Assembly: GCF_022346995.1 (NCBI RefSeq)
Contig: NZ_JAKRNM010000015.1
Span: 1-64,000, forward strand
Direction: 5' to 3'
Length of the DNA stretch: 64,000 bases
Origin: Paenibacillus sp. ACRRY
GTDB lineage: Bacteria; Bacillota; Bacilli; Paenibacillales; Paenibacillaceae
Shown: piece after piece, positions 26,235 through 34,872 of the stretch
Layout: each line of letters begins with the position of its first letter
Numbering within the stretch: the stretch's first letter is position 1
The notes under the pieces: generated by a model
Told to the model about the DNA's origin: nothing
The model's database searches: none
What the model saw: the letters and a program-made list of their open reading frames with translations, nothing else
Made by a program: the position numbers and the translations under genes

Positions 26235-27098
26235 TTATTCCTTTACTGTGACAATGACTCCATCCATGTTGTCTCCCGATATGTCATAATGGCCATGCTC
26301 AGGTATGTAAACGGTCGTATCTCCGGCTGCCCGGTAATAGCGGATATGATACTTCTCACCTTCCACTTCAACCATAATGTTATCTTTCTCTTTTAGCAAA
26401 TCCAGATACTCTTCCAGCACCAGGTTATTCTTATACATGACAGCACTATGAGGCAGTCCCACATATCGAAAGTGCCAAGGTTCATATTGAATTCCCGTGA
26501 GGCTCACCTTGTCCTTCGGATAACGTAGGATAAATCCATATTTCCAGGCGTTTTTCTCGAGCCAAGCACCTTCTGGTGCTTCATCCATGGTGGTCAGCGT
26601 GGAGCCGATATCCATGGATAATCCGAGATTATGTTCACTGTGTCCTGCAGGAAGCGCGTAGTCCGATCCCTTTTCCCGATAAAGTTCACCCTGCTTGGCG
26701 AAGTCCCGATATCCGCTGCTGATGAGAAAATAGCGTACTCCTTCTTCACCCGCCGCTTCAATCATCTTCTGAAAAGCCTGGGCTACCTCTCTTGAGAGCA
26801 ATATGTTTTGATCCAACAATCCGTATCCACGGACCAGATCTTCCTGCTGCGCCACATTTACAATATCGGTTCTTATGCCTTCCGGATGAACCGGATAGGT
26901 TGAATTAACAAGCAGCAAGTCCCCCTTATGTACCTGATCCTGAATATTACCGGTGATGGATACTGTATACCCCGTACGGTTTTCATGCTTATCCTGAATT
27001 TCAATGATCATCTCATCCTTCTGCTGAAAGGATGCCGGTGATCTTGTCATCACATACCCGATCAAAATGATGCATAGCAAAAAGCCCCACTTCTTCAT
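26235..27098 (-). CDS. D-Ala-D-Ala carboxypeptidase, VanY family
   Basis: Exported peptidase M15B enzyme of about 287 residues that trims terminal D-Ala from peptidoglycan stem peptides. The N-terminal membrane anchor is MKKWGFLLCIILIGYVM. Catalytic and zinc blocks are seen as SSGYRDFAKQGELY, AGHSEHNLGLSMDIG (His and Asp ligands) and EPWHFRYVG (Glu and His). The ATG at 27098 follows AAAGGAGG by six bases; the upstream in-frame start lacks this. A C-terminal extension of about 60 residues follows the catalytic domain. Next to VanS/VanR-like regulators and a VanZ-like gene, it is likely induced by envelope signals. Confidence 0.93.
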   Translation of the reverse strand: MKKWGFLLCIILIGYVMTRSPASFQQKDEMIIEIQDKHENRTGYTVSITGNIQDQVHKGDLLLVNSTYPVHPEGIRTDIVNVAQQEDLVRGYGLLDQNILLSREVAQAFQKMIEAAGEEGVRYFLISSGYRDFAKQGELYREKGSDYALPAGHSEHNLGLSMDIGSTLTTMDEAPEGAWLEKNAWKYGFILRYPKDKVSLTGIQYEPWHFRYVGLPHSAVMYKNNLVLEEYLDLLKEKDNIMVEVEGEKYHIRYYRAAGDTTVYIPEHGHYDISGDNMDGVIVTVKE

Positions 27099-27197
27099 CC
27101 TTGCTCCTCCTTTGCCTCGTACAATCAAGGATAGAGAAAACTAGTTAAAGAAAAAGCAGGGCATTTTTAAAGTTTTTCTTAAATTTGATGGCAAACC

Positions 27198-28286
27198 TCA
27201 TTCCATTGCTGGAAGGCGCACCTCAAATAAGGTTCGTACCACATCGCTCTGAGCCGAGATGGTCCCTTCATGCTGTTCCACAATATTTCGGGCAATAAAC
27301 AGGCCTAGGCCTGTCCCACCCTCCTGAGGGGTCCGTGCACGATCTCCGGTGTAATACATATCGAAAATATGCGGCAAATCCTCTGGGTGAATGTGCCCTC
27401 CATAGTTAATAACCTGAATGACGACCTGATCTGCTTCCCGGTAACCCTTAAGGTCCACATAGATGCCATCCTTGCCATGGCGTGCAGCATTGATCAGCAG
27501 GTTCTCAAACACCCTGGCGAGCAATTCTCCGTCTCCGGAGATGGTCAGTTCCGATTCAATGATCAGCCGGGTGAGCAGACGATTTTTCTCAAATACAGGA
27601 TATAATTCTTCATTCATCTGCTTCAGCAGTTCGCTAAGATCCAGCCGCGTTTTCTGTATCGGCAGCATGCCATAATTCATCCGTGTAATTTCAAACAAAT
27701 CATCAATCAGCTTCTCCAGCCGCTGGGATTTGGTAAAGGCAATCGATGTAAAGTGCCTGACCTGTTCCTCTGTCAGCTGATCATCCTTCATGAGCAGATC
27801 CAAATACCCAAGCACAGAAGTCAGCGGTGTTCGGAGATCGTGTGCCAGATTAACGACGAGCTGGTCCTTGCTGTTTTCGGCAAAATCTCCCCGTTTTACC
27901 GCTTCCCTAAGCTTCTCACTCGCCAAATTCACATCCTCCGCGATTGTACCCAATTCATCCTTCGAAGAGATCTGGACTCGATGCTGGAAGTCTCCATTTG
28001 CCAAATGCCTGATCCCTGTGGAAATGTCCTTGAAATAGGTCACGTAGGGCTTGGTAAACCAGAAGAAGAATAGGATGGCGAGCGGGATGAATAAAATGAG
28101 GAAGAAATAAATATCTCCAATGCTTTTCATAAAATGGCGATATTCGGCAAGCTGATCTTCTGCTCTCACACCTGAATAATAAGCCTGCAAAAGCTTGTAA
28201 ATCCCATAGGTGATCGCGCCAGAGGCAAGCATGCTCAGACCCAGCAGCATAATCATGGTTGTCCGAAAACTTCTTCGTTTAGTCAT
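27198..28286 (-). CDS. Sensor histidine kinase, VanS-like
   Basis: Membrane kinase of 362 residues. Two membrane segments (about 12-35 and 53-75) flank a very short external loop. HAMP (ISTGIRHLANGDFQHRVQI) is followed by HisKA with the phospho-acceptor His in VNLAHDLRTPLTSVLGYL, and an ATPase domain with NLLINAARHG and GGTGLGLFIARNIVEQH. The tiny sensor loop fits intramembrane-sensing or VanS-type kinases. It overlaps the regulator gene by 8 bases, so both are translated together. The VanY- and VanZ-like genes follow. Confidence 0.93.
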   Translation of the reverse strand: MTKRRSFRTTMIMLLGLSMLASGAITYGIYKLLQAYYSGVRAEDQLAEYRHFMKSIGDIYFFLILFIPLAILFFFWFTKPYVTYFKDISTGIRHLANGDFQHRVQISSKDELGTIAEDVNLASEKLREAVKRGDFAENSKDQLVVNLAHDLRTPLTSVLGYLDLLMKDDQLTEEQVRHFTSIAFTKSQRLEKLIDDLFEITRMNYGMLPIQKTRLDLSELLKQMNEELYPVFEKNRLLTRLIIESELTISGDGELLARVFENLLINAARHGKDGIYVDLKGYREADQVVIQVINYGGHIHPEDLPHIFDMYYTGDRARTPQEGGTGLGLFIARNIVEQHEGTISAQSDVVRTLFEVRLPAME

Positions 28287-28974
28287 TAAACGTATACCCC
28301 ACGCCCCAGATCGTTTTGATAAACTTGTTCTTGTCCAGATCTTCTCCGAGCTTTTTGCGCAGGGTTCGAATATGGACCATTACGGTATTGCCGCTCTCGT
28401 AATAAGCCTCTCCCCATACCTGTTCAAAAATGCTTTCCGCGCTGAACACCTGCTTGGGGTGGCTCGCGAGCAGATACAGAATGTCGAACTCCTTCGGTGT
28501 TAGTTCCACTGGTTTGCCGTAGAGTGTTACGCTATGCTGATCCGGCGCGATGACGAGTCCGCCCTTCTCCAGAATGGAGCGCTGGACAGGTACAGACTGG
28601 CTGAATTGCAAGGAACGACGAAGCTGGGAGTTCACCCGGGCTACGAGCTCCATGGGATTGAACGGCTTGGTCATATAATCATCAGCACCCATCACGAGCC
28701 CCGTAATTTTATCCATATCCGACGTTTTGGCACTCAGAAAAATGATCGGCATGTGGTGCTGTTCCCGGATTTTGCGGGTGACCTCGTAACCATCCATGCC
28801 TGGCATCATAATATCCAGGACTGCCAAATCAATTGCTTGCGTCTGAATGGCGTGCAAGGCCGACTTGCCATCGTATGCCGTGACAATGTGGTATCCTTCT
28901 TTTTGCAAATGTAAAGCAACCAGATCAGCGATCTCCACTTCATCGTCCGCAATCAGAATCGTAATTCGCTTCAT
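28279..28974 (-). CDS. Response regulator, OmpR family, VanR-like
   Basis: Cytosolic regulator of 231 residues. The receiver domain has ADDEVEIADL, the phospho-Asp in LDIMMPGMDGYEV and FLSAKTS. The C-terminal winged helix (ELTPKEFDILYLLASHPKQVFS, NTVMVHIRTLRKKLGE) is typical of OmpR/PhoB. It is close in pattern to VanR and YcbL-like regulators. First gene of the VanR-S-Y-Z-like operon, divergent from the WYL regulator gene 84 bases away. The likely targets are this operon and other envelope genes. Confidence 0.94.
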   Translation of the reverse strand: MKRITILIADDEVEIADLVALHLQKEGYHIVTAYDGKSALHAIQTQAIDLAVLDIMMPGMDGYEVTRKIREQHHMPIIFLSAKTSDMDKITGLVMGADDYMTKPFNPMELVARVNSQLRRSLQFSQSVPVQRSILEKGGLVIAPDQHSVTLYGKPVELTPKEFDILYLLASHPKQVFSAESIFEQVWGEAYYESGNTVMVHIRTLRKKLGEDLDKNKFIKTIWGVGYTFND

Positions 28975-29058
28975 TGCTTATCCCACTCCTATATGTGATG
29001 CTCAACAATATAACATATCTGAATCCAACATATAAATGATTGAGAGGAAACCTTTTTT

Positions 29059-30009
29059 ATGAAATTGGACCGTTTATTAGCCATCGTTGTACTACTAATC
29101 AATCGCGGCCGTGTGCAGGCCAAGGATCTGGCAGACACGTTTGAAGTTTCTATCCGTACCATTTATCGTGACATCGATACCCTGGGTCAGGCAGGCATTC
29201 CTGTTGTGACTTACCAGGGCATGAGCGGTGGCATCGGTCTTGCGGAAGGTTACCGTCTGGATCGTAACGTATTGACTGACCGCGATCTGGCCTCTATTGT
29301 TACCGCACTGCGCAGCGTCTCCACATCTCATACCAATGTAGCACGAGAACTATTGATGGAGAAACTAAGCAGCATTGTGCCGGAATCCAAAAACGATGAC
29401 TTTCAGGCCGATACGAATCGCTTCATTGTGGATTATTCGATGTGGACCCATCCGGAAGCGTTGCAAAACAAACTGCAAATCATTGAACAGGGACTGGATC
29501 AGCTGCGTCCAATCACCTTTACCTATTGCAGCGCCGAAGGAGCCCAAACTCACAGAACCGTCGATCCTCATACCCTTGTTCTAAAAAAACACTCCTGGTA
29601 CCTCTATGCGTTCTGTCATGAGCGTAATGAGTTTCGCATGTTCAAACTGGTCCGTATGCAGGACGTGACACTTGCTCAGGGGAACTTTGAGCGCAAACCC
29701 ATCAACCTGCAGGAAAGGCCCTGGCAGCAGGAGTGGGCGACTCCAGGGAACACGGTTGCCATGACAATCAGATTCCACGCTCGTGTCCGTCATATCGCGG
29801 AAGAGTGGTTCGGCATAGAGAATGTGATTCCCGACGGCCAGGGATATTATATAAGTCAGGTGTCATTTCCAGAAGATAACTGGCTGTATGGGTTCATTCT
29901 TGGCTTTGGCGCAGATGCCGAGATATTGGAGCCTCTTCATATACGTGACGAAATCCGCCAGATTGCAGAACAAATTGTGCAAAATTATGCTGCCCCTCCG
30001 CAAACCTGA
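29059..30009 (+). CDS. YafY-type transcriptional regulator (HTH_11 + WYL)
   Basis: Regulator of 316 residues. The N-terminal winged helix is VQAKDLADTFEVSIRTIYRDIDTL, with the following wing GIPVVTYQGMSGGIGL. The middle and C-terminal WYL domain contains YCSAEGAQTHRTVDPHTLVLKKHSWYLYAFC, and a WCX-type tail follows. WYL domains sense nucleic-acid or metabolite ligands. The GAGAGGAAA site precedes the ATG. The next gene (30083) lies 73 bases downstream in the same direction and may be co-transcribed or controlled by it. Confidence 0.93.
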   Translation: MKLDRLLAIVVLLINRGRVQAKDLADTFEVSIRTIYRDIDTLGQAGIPVVTYQGMSGGIGLAEGYRLDRNVLTDRDLASIVTALRSVSTSHTNVARELLMEKLSSIVPESKNDDFQADTNRFIVDYSMWTHPEALQNKLQIIEQGLDQLRPITFTYCSAEGAQTHRTVDPHTLVLKKHSWYLYAFCHERNEFRMFKLVRMQDVTLAQGNFERKPINLQERPWQQEWATPGNTVAMTIRFHARVRHIAEEWFGIENVIPDGQGYYISQVSFPEDNWLYGFILGFGADAEILEPLHIRDEIRQIAEQIVQNYAAPPQT

Positions 30010-30082
30010 CAGACTGATGTCCAGTTCCTCTCGTTATACTTCATCTATATTCAAGCTGTACATAACGAGGAGGAATTGAATA

Positions 30083-30856
30083 ATGAACGTCACTATATGC
30101 CAGAGCTGCGGAATGCCGCTGACCACCCCTACCCAATTCGGAACGGAAGCAGATGGAAGTGCAACCCGTGAATACTGCATCTATTGCTACAAAGAAGGCA
30201 TGTTCCAACAGCCCAACATTACACTGGAAGGCATGACTGAGATGTGCACCGTGATCCTCAAGGAAGAAGGTATGGATGAGGAATCAGCGCGGGCAATGCT
30301 GCGCAATCAGCTTCCCTTTTTGAAACGATGGAGCCCCTCCAATCCTGAAGTGAACAACAATACGCACTCCGGTCAACCTGTTCGTTATGTTACGCTTACC
30401 GGCAAACGCCTGGCTGGCATATCCGCCAGAACGACCAACGCAATCGAGATGAGCGGCAATGGTTGCATTCAGGGACTGTGGGATCGTTACTTCACATCAG
30501 GGCAGCTCCCCGCTCCAGAAGCAGCGCGATATGGCTGCTACGCGGATTACACGAATGGTATACATGGGGAATACACCATACTCGTAGGTCATGAAGTCGC
30601 TTCGGATGAAACATTACCAGCTGGCATGAACTCGGTCGAATTGCCACCAGCAACATACGCCATATTCACCTCCCGCAAGGGTCCAATGGCAGAAGTCGTA
30701 GGTGAGGCATGGGGCGCTGTATGGGGCTGGAACCATCAGAATGAGCGAACGTTTACCGGTGATTTCGAGTTATATGATGAACGGAGTATGGATCCTGCAA
30801 ATGTCCAGGTCGATATCTATATTGCGGTTAAACAAGCTAGGCCAACTACAGAATAA
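30083..30856 (+). CDS. Zinc-ribbon protein fused to GyrI-like effector-binding domain
   Basis: Two-domain cytosolic protein of 257 residues. Residues 1-85 match the putative zinc ribbon domain (PF12674 type): CQSCGMPL, then REYCIYCYKEGMF giving a four-Cys site, and TLEGMTEMCTVILKEEG. Residues about 110-257 match the GyrI-like/AraC effector-binding fold (GMNSVELPPATYAIFTSRKGPM, EAWGAVWGWNHQNERTFTGDFELYDERSMDPANVQVDIYI). GAGGAGG precedes the ATG. Such proteins probably bind small, often cationic drugs, and the upstream WYL regulator may control it. Confidence 0.88.
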   Translation: MNVTICQSCGMPLTTPTQFGTEADGSATREYCIYCYKEGMFQQPNITLEGMTEMCTVILKEEGMDEESARAMLRNQLPFLKRWSPSNPEVNNNTHSGQPVRYVTLTGKRLAGISARTTNAIEMSGNGCIQGLWDRYFTSGQLPAPEAARYGCYADYTNGIHGEYTILVGHEVASDETLPAGMNSVELPPATYAIFTSRKGPMAEVVGEAWGAVWGWNHQNERTFTGDFELYDERSMDPANVQVDIYIAVKQARPTTE

Positions 30857-30894
30857 TGATATTTATCATTTACATTTCTTGATTAACGTTACAC

Positions 30895-30922
30895 AAGCCA
30901 TCCAGCTCCCTGGGTGGCTTTT
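30895..30922 (+). terminator. Terminator after the zinc-ribbon/GyrI gene
   Basis: AAGCCATCCAG pairs with CTGGGTGGCTT across CTCC, followed by TT and T-rich sequence. Confidence 0.75.
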
Positions 30923-31358
30923 CTTGGTGCTGCTCCCCTGTCTCGCCTGTAAACACGTGTAAAACCACCCCCATCGCGCTCACGACAACCGACTATGGTA
31001 CCAAGTTAGTTAGCTTCAATGATACCTACTCTCCCAGACAATTTGTCTTATTTTCGACACAATTGACATTCCTGAAACTGGGACTATTCACTTAACAACA
31101 GATTCGTTCCTCCCATATCAAACCTTTCATATCAGGTTCTTTACTCCTGAATTTCCCTAAAACCGTTTACATCTTCTCAATACGGGGTAAAATCACTACA
31201 ATCCAATTGGAATTGCACCATAACTTCCCGATTTCATCTAACAAGTCACATATACCTATTTGTGCACGAGGAACGACTACCTATCAAAATACATAACCAT
31301 ATAAGATGAATTTAATATTTACACCCCAACTTATATCCAACCCAGAGGAGGAACCAAG
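30923..31358 (+). promoter_or_regulatory. Long leader region with candidate promoters for a small ORF
   Basis: This stretch has no gene that I can support. Two promoter-like signals were noted. TTGACA (31063-31068) and TATTCA (31085-31090) are 16 apart. GTTTAC (31165-31170) and GGGTAA (31185-31190) are 14 apart, which resembles a general-stress or early-forespore sigma (sigma-B/F) promoter. The second also overlaps a near-cre sequence TAAAACCGTTTACA with one mismatch. All are guesses by eye. Confidence 0.35.
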
Positions 31359-31526
31359 ATGATCCGCATGCCTATCCAGCAAATGATCCCGTACCACCAT
31401 CAATATCCGCGCAACACGGCGACCACTGCTCCAAAAAAGGAGAATGAGAACACTCAAGGTCTATCCTTTCACGAGATTCTGCAGCAAAAAATGGCTCAAA
31501 AGAACGTATCTCCTTCCATGCGATAA
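31359..31526 (+). CDS. Small ORF, 55 residues
   Basis: Short open frame with a very good ribosome site: GAGGAGG seven bases before the ATG. The product is polar and basic at its C-terminus, starting MIRMPIQQMIPYHHQYPRN, with a possible amphipathic helix LSFHEILQQKMAQKN. No membrane segment, signal or known domain. It lies alone in an 850-base gap, with a hairpin at 31561-31594 behind it and a stress-type promoter candidate ahead. The strong Shine-Dalgarno and isolation suggest a real small gene; function unknown. Confidence 0.6.
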   Translation: MIRMPIQQMIPYHHQYPRNTATTAPKKENENTQGLSFHEILQQKMAQKNVSPSMR

Positions 31527-31560
31527 AAGAAAACCTGACCATATTTGAGTCTGATTATAG

Positions 31561-31594
31561 AACCGTCCTTCTGCCGTTTGGCGGAGAGACGGTT
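31561..31594 (+). terminator. Hairpin after the small ORF
   Basis: AACCGTC (31561-31567) pairs with GACGGTT (31588-31594), with a nested TCTGCC/GGCGGA helix. No T-run follows, so termination is uncertain. The rest of the gap to 31705 shows nothing else. Confidence 0.45.
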
Positions 31595-31705
31595 ATTGGT
31601 ATTGGTTTAAACGCTGTACAGTTCCCTACCGCGTTTCTATAATGGATTAAATATCTGCAGCACTCACGACTCACAAAAAGAAGCATTGGCAAAGGGGATG
31701 TCATT

Positions 31706-32395
31706 ATGATCACGATCGGCTGTTATCACGCTCACTACTCCAACATCGCACTCATTGAAGAAGTGCTCGCCCCCTATGAAGTGGAACTTGTGCATTATGT
31801 CGATCCTGGTCTGGATCGCCTTAAACAGGGTGCGAACTTCTCAGAGACTTTCATTCGAGAAAAGGTATCCCAGACATTACAGTGGATTGCCCAGTGTCAT
31901 GCCGATGCCATTCTGGTCACCTGTACCCTGTTTGCCGCAGTACTGGCGCGCGAAGCACAGCATGTCTCCATCCCCGTTATTGGTATCGATGATCCATTAT
32001 TGCAGAAGCTGCAGCAGGATTCGCAGGAATACATTCTTGCTTTTACCAATGCAGCAACGGTTGAAGGAACGATGGCGCGGGTGAAAGAAGCGCTACAGCA
32101 AGGTGAGACTAACGGGCAGGCAAACGTTGCCGCCGCTTCGAGAACGAAGGCCGCATTAATTCCCGGTACATTTGAGTTGATCATGCGTGGCGATAAGAAA
32201 GGATATATGAATGCCGTGACTACAGGTTTGCAGCAACTTGCTGCACAGTCACCAGAAAAAACAATTGTAGCCGCTCAGCTGTCCATGGCTCCCGCCGCTA
32301 CCCTTGCTTCAGCAAATGCAGGTACGGAGATCCACAGCCCGCTTGCATCGCTTGCATTATATTTGGAGCAGCAATTGCATATTAGCCGGCGTTAG
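31706..32395 (+). CDS. Aspartate/glutamate racemase-like protein with one catalytic Cys
   Basis: Cytosolic protein of 229 residues with the pseudo-symmetric alpha/beta fold of the Asp/Glu/hydantoin racemase superfamily. The first half keeps the Cys (residue 73) in ILVTCTLFAAVLA and IPVIGIDDPL. At the place of the second catalytic Cys the sequence reads TIVAAQLSMAPAA, without Cys. Members lacking one Cys act as decarboxylases or isomerases or are inactive, so racemase activity is doubtful. AAAGGGGA precedes the ATG. A terminator follows. No neighbouring gene reveals a pathway. Confidence 0.8.
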   Translation: MITIGCYHAHYSNIALIEEVLAPYEVELVHYVDPGLDRLKQGANFSETFIREKVSQTLQWIAQCHADAILVTCTLFAAVLAREAQHVSIPVIGIDDPLLQKLQQDSQEYILAFTNAATVEGTMARVKEALQQGETNGQANVAAASRTKAALIPGTFELIMRGDKKGYMNAVTTGLQQLAAQSPEKTIVAAQLSMAPAATLASANAGTEIHSPLASLALYLEQQLHISRR

Positions 32396-32402
32396 GGTTA
32401 TA

Positions 32403-32440
32403 AAAAGCCGTTCTTCTCCCATTGCGGAGAGAACGGCTTT
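32403..32440 (+). terminator. Terminator after the racemase-like gene
   Basis: AAAAGCCGTTCTTCTCC pairs with GGAGAGAACGGCTTT around CATTGC. Its A-rich and T-rich flanks allow use on both strands, including for thiC converging from the right. Confidence 0.88.
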
Positions 32441-32478
32441 CATATATCTTAGGCTGCCCAAATTGCGCTGTAACGAGT

Positions 32479-34284
32479 TTAAGATCGGGTCCGGTATTCC
32501 TCAGCCTTCTCCTGCATCCCGGCTGCTACAGCCTCATTCTCGGACAAGCCCTTGTCTGCGGCAAAGGCACGAATATCCTGCGTAATGCGCATGCTGCAAA
32601 ATTTAGGCCCACACATGGAGCAGAAATGGGCCTCCTTGGCCCCTTCAGCCGGGAGGGTCTCATCGTGATAGGACAGCGCCCGTTCCGGGTCCAGTGACAG
32701 GTTGAACTGGTCCCGCCAGCGGAATTCGAAGCGGGCCTTCGACAGCGCGTCATCCCGGCGCTGTGCACGCGGATGGCCTTTGGCCAGATCAGCAGCGTGT
32801 GCCGCAATCTTGTAGGCAATGACACCTTCCCGGACATCATCCTTGTTCGGCAATCCCAAATGTTCCTTTGGCGTCACATAGCAGAGCATCGACGTTCCGA
32901 ACCACCCGATCATCGCCGCCCCAATGGCTGAGGTAATATGGTCATAGCCTGGTGCAATATCAGTTGTCAGCGGGCCAAGTGTATAGAACGGTGCTTCCTT
33001 GCAGATCTCCATCTGCAGATCGACATTCTCCTTAATCTTGTGCATCGGCACATGTCCGGGCCCCTCAATCATTACCTGCACATCATGCTTCCACGCAATC
33101 TGTGTCAGTTCACCGAGCGTAGCAAGTTCAGCCATCTGGGCTTCGTCATTGGCATCATAGATGCTGCCCGGGCGGAGTCCATCTCCGAGAGAGAAGGCTA
33201 CATCATACCTTTTCATGATTTCACAGATTTCCTCAAAATGCGTGTACAAAAAGTTCTCTTGATGGTGTGCAAGGCACCATGCCGCCATAATGGAACCACC
33301 TCTTGAAACAATGCCCGTCATCCGTTTGGCCGTCATCGGTATGTAACGCAGCAGTACACCTGCATGGATCGTAAAGTAATCCACACCCTGCTCTGCCTGC
33401 TCAATGAGCGTATCCCGGTACAACTCCCAGGTGAGTGCCTCGGCTTCGCCATTCACCTTCTCCAGTGCCTGATACAGCGGTACTGTCCCGATCGGTACCG
33501 GGGAATTACGGATAATCCACTCCCTGGTGGTATGGATATCCTTGCCCGTGGAAAGATCCATTACTGTATCGGACCCCCAGCGTACCGCCCAAGTCATTTT
33601 CTCCACTTCTTCTTCAATTGAAGAGGATACGGCAGAGTTACCAATATTCGCGTTGATCTTCACGTGAAAGTGACGTCCGATCAGCATCGGTTCGCTCTCT
33701 GGATGATTGATATTGGATGGGAGAATGGCCCTGCCGCTCGCCAGCTCCTGCCGGACGAATTCCGGCTCCACTCCCTCACGGATAGCAGCAAACTCCATCT
33801 CAGGTGTAATGATGCCCTGCCTCGCATAATGCATCTGGGTGACACAGCGTCCGGATTGTGCACGGAGCGGCTTGCCGCGTAGGCCTGGATATTCTTCGGC
33901 TCCTGTCCTCTTCCCTCCAGAATTCAGCCCGTTATCCTCCGGTTTGACGGTACGCCCCTGGTATGCCTCTACATCATTTCGTTCTGTGATCCATCGTGTA
34001 CGCAAAGCTGGCAGGCCTGCCCGGATATCGGCATGAAATCCGGGATCCGTCATAGGACCGCTCGTATCGTACACACGCAGCGGCTCGTTATGCTCCACTC
34101 CCTGGGGTGTATTCGTGTCATGAAGGGCAATTTCACGCTCCGGTACGGCAATGTCCGGCCGTGAGCCCTGAATGTAAACTTTGCAGCTGCCAGGAAACGG
34201 TTGGACCCGTCCAGCTGCTCCTGTTTCCTTTTCCAACCCCTGTCCTGAATGTTCCTGTGCTGTTGTTCTGTTGTTTGTATTCAT
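32479..34284 (-). CDS. thiC: Phosphomethylpyrimidine synthase (HMP-P synthase)
   Basis: Radical-SAM enzyme of about 601 residues that converts aminoimidazole ribotide to HMP phosphate for thiamine synthesis. Signature blocks: RQGIITPEMEFAAIREG, NANIGNSAV, GADTVMDLSTG-like (GSDTVMDLSTGKDIH), EGPGHVPMHKIKENV, LGPLTTDIAPGYDHITSAIG, and the C-terminal cluster motif CSMCGPKFCSM. The ATG at 34284 is preferred (GAGGAGGAAGAGG upstream); the frame is open further to 34362 without support. A TPP riboswitch with terminator lies 240-460 bases upstream, so the gene is off when TPP is abundant. It stands alone, without other thi genes. Confidence 0.97.
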   Translation of the reverse strand: MNTNNRTTAQEHSGQGLEKETGAAGRVQPFPGSCKVYIQGSRPDIAVPEREIALHDTNTPQGVEHNEPLRVYDTSGPMTDPGFHADIRAGLPALRTRWITERNDVEAYQGRTVKPEDNGLNSGGKRTGAEEYPGLRGKPLRAQSGRCVTQMHYARQGIITPEMEFAAIREGVEPEFVRQELASGRAILPSNINHPESEPMLIGRHFHVKINANIGNSAVSSSIEEEVEKMTWAVRWGSDTVMDLSTGKDIHTTREWIIRNSPVPIGTVPLYQALEKVNGEAEALTWELYRDTLIEQAEQGVDYFTIHAGVLLRYIPMTAKRMTGIVSRGGSIMAAWCLAHHQENFLYTHFEEICEIMKRYDVAFSLGDGLRPGSIYDANDEAQMAELATLGELTQIAWKHDVQVMIEGPGHVPMHKIKENVDLQMEICKEAPFYTLGPLTTDIAPGYDHITSAIGAAMIGWFGTSMLCYVTPKEHLGLPNKDDVREGVIAYKIAAHAADLAKGHPRAQRRDDALSKARFEFRWRDQFNLSLDPERALSYHDETLPAEGAKEAHFCSMCGPKFCSMRITQDIRAFAADKGLSENEAVAAGMQEKAEEYRTRS

Positions 34285-34523
34285 CGCTACCTCTTCCTCC
34301 TCGTTGGTCGTCCCATGGATGGGCCAGTTTGATTGCTCGTGCACCCGTTCCATATCATCCACGCATAGGCAAGAAAAGAGCGGCCAACTTCCGAAGAAAG
34401 AACATTACAGCGGCATAGCGCAGACATAATCTGGCACTGCATAAGTGGGTTATACCCAGCTCCAGCTCCCCCGCAAAAGAAGTTAACTCCCCTCTGCTGC
34501 AGGTGATCGCATAACACTGTATA

Positions 34524-34552
34524 TAAAAAAGCCGGTTCCCGAGGGAACCGGC
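34524..34552 (-). terminator. Terminator of the TPP riboswitch
   Basis: On the minus strand GCCGGTTCC and GGAACCGGC form a stem closed by a four-base loop and followed by TTTTTT. It lies directly downstream of the TPP aptamer, as expected for transcriptional control. Confidence 0.88.
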
Positions 34553-34649
34553 TCATGTCCATCACCCGTAACAAGCCTACTGCCATGCTCCTAAAATGAA
34601 GACATGCCAAAGACTGTAATATACAGGTGTTCGTGGTTATATCGCCGAT

Positions 34650-34742
34650 TACTTCCCTACGCTGGTATGATCCAGATCAGGTGCAAAGGGTCCGGGATCT
34701 CATGCGATCCCGTCTCAGTCCGGACAATTCGGACTCCCCCAG
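34650..34742 (-). promoter_or_regulatory. TPP riboswitch (THI element) controlling thiC
   Basis: On the minus strand the aptamer shows GGGGGAGT at its 5' side, the conserved ACTGAGA, then CCTTTGCACCTGATCTGGAT and CCAGCGTAGGGAAGT, all THI-box hallmarks. TPP binding should stabilise the downstream terminator and stop thiC transcription. Between the terminator and thiC (34285-34523) no further gene is seen. Confidence 0.95.
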
Positions 34743-34872
34743 TAACGTTAACAATTGCGGTATGTGTACCGCAGTTCCATATTCAATTCAATCCAGCCCA
34801 GCCTGGGCTGTCCATTACAGACTAGCGCAAGCCAGTTAGAAATACAACCCTTTATCTTCCAGACACGCCGGA

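Noticed and set aside
19037..28974. A complete glycopeptide-resistance (van) cluster including ddl.
   Set aside because: No vanH, vanX or D-Ala-D-Lac ligase is present; ddl looks like the housekeeping enzyme and is separated by several unrelated genes.
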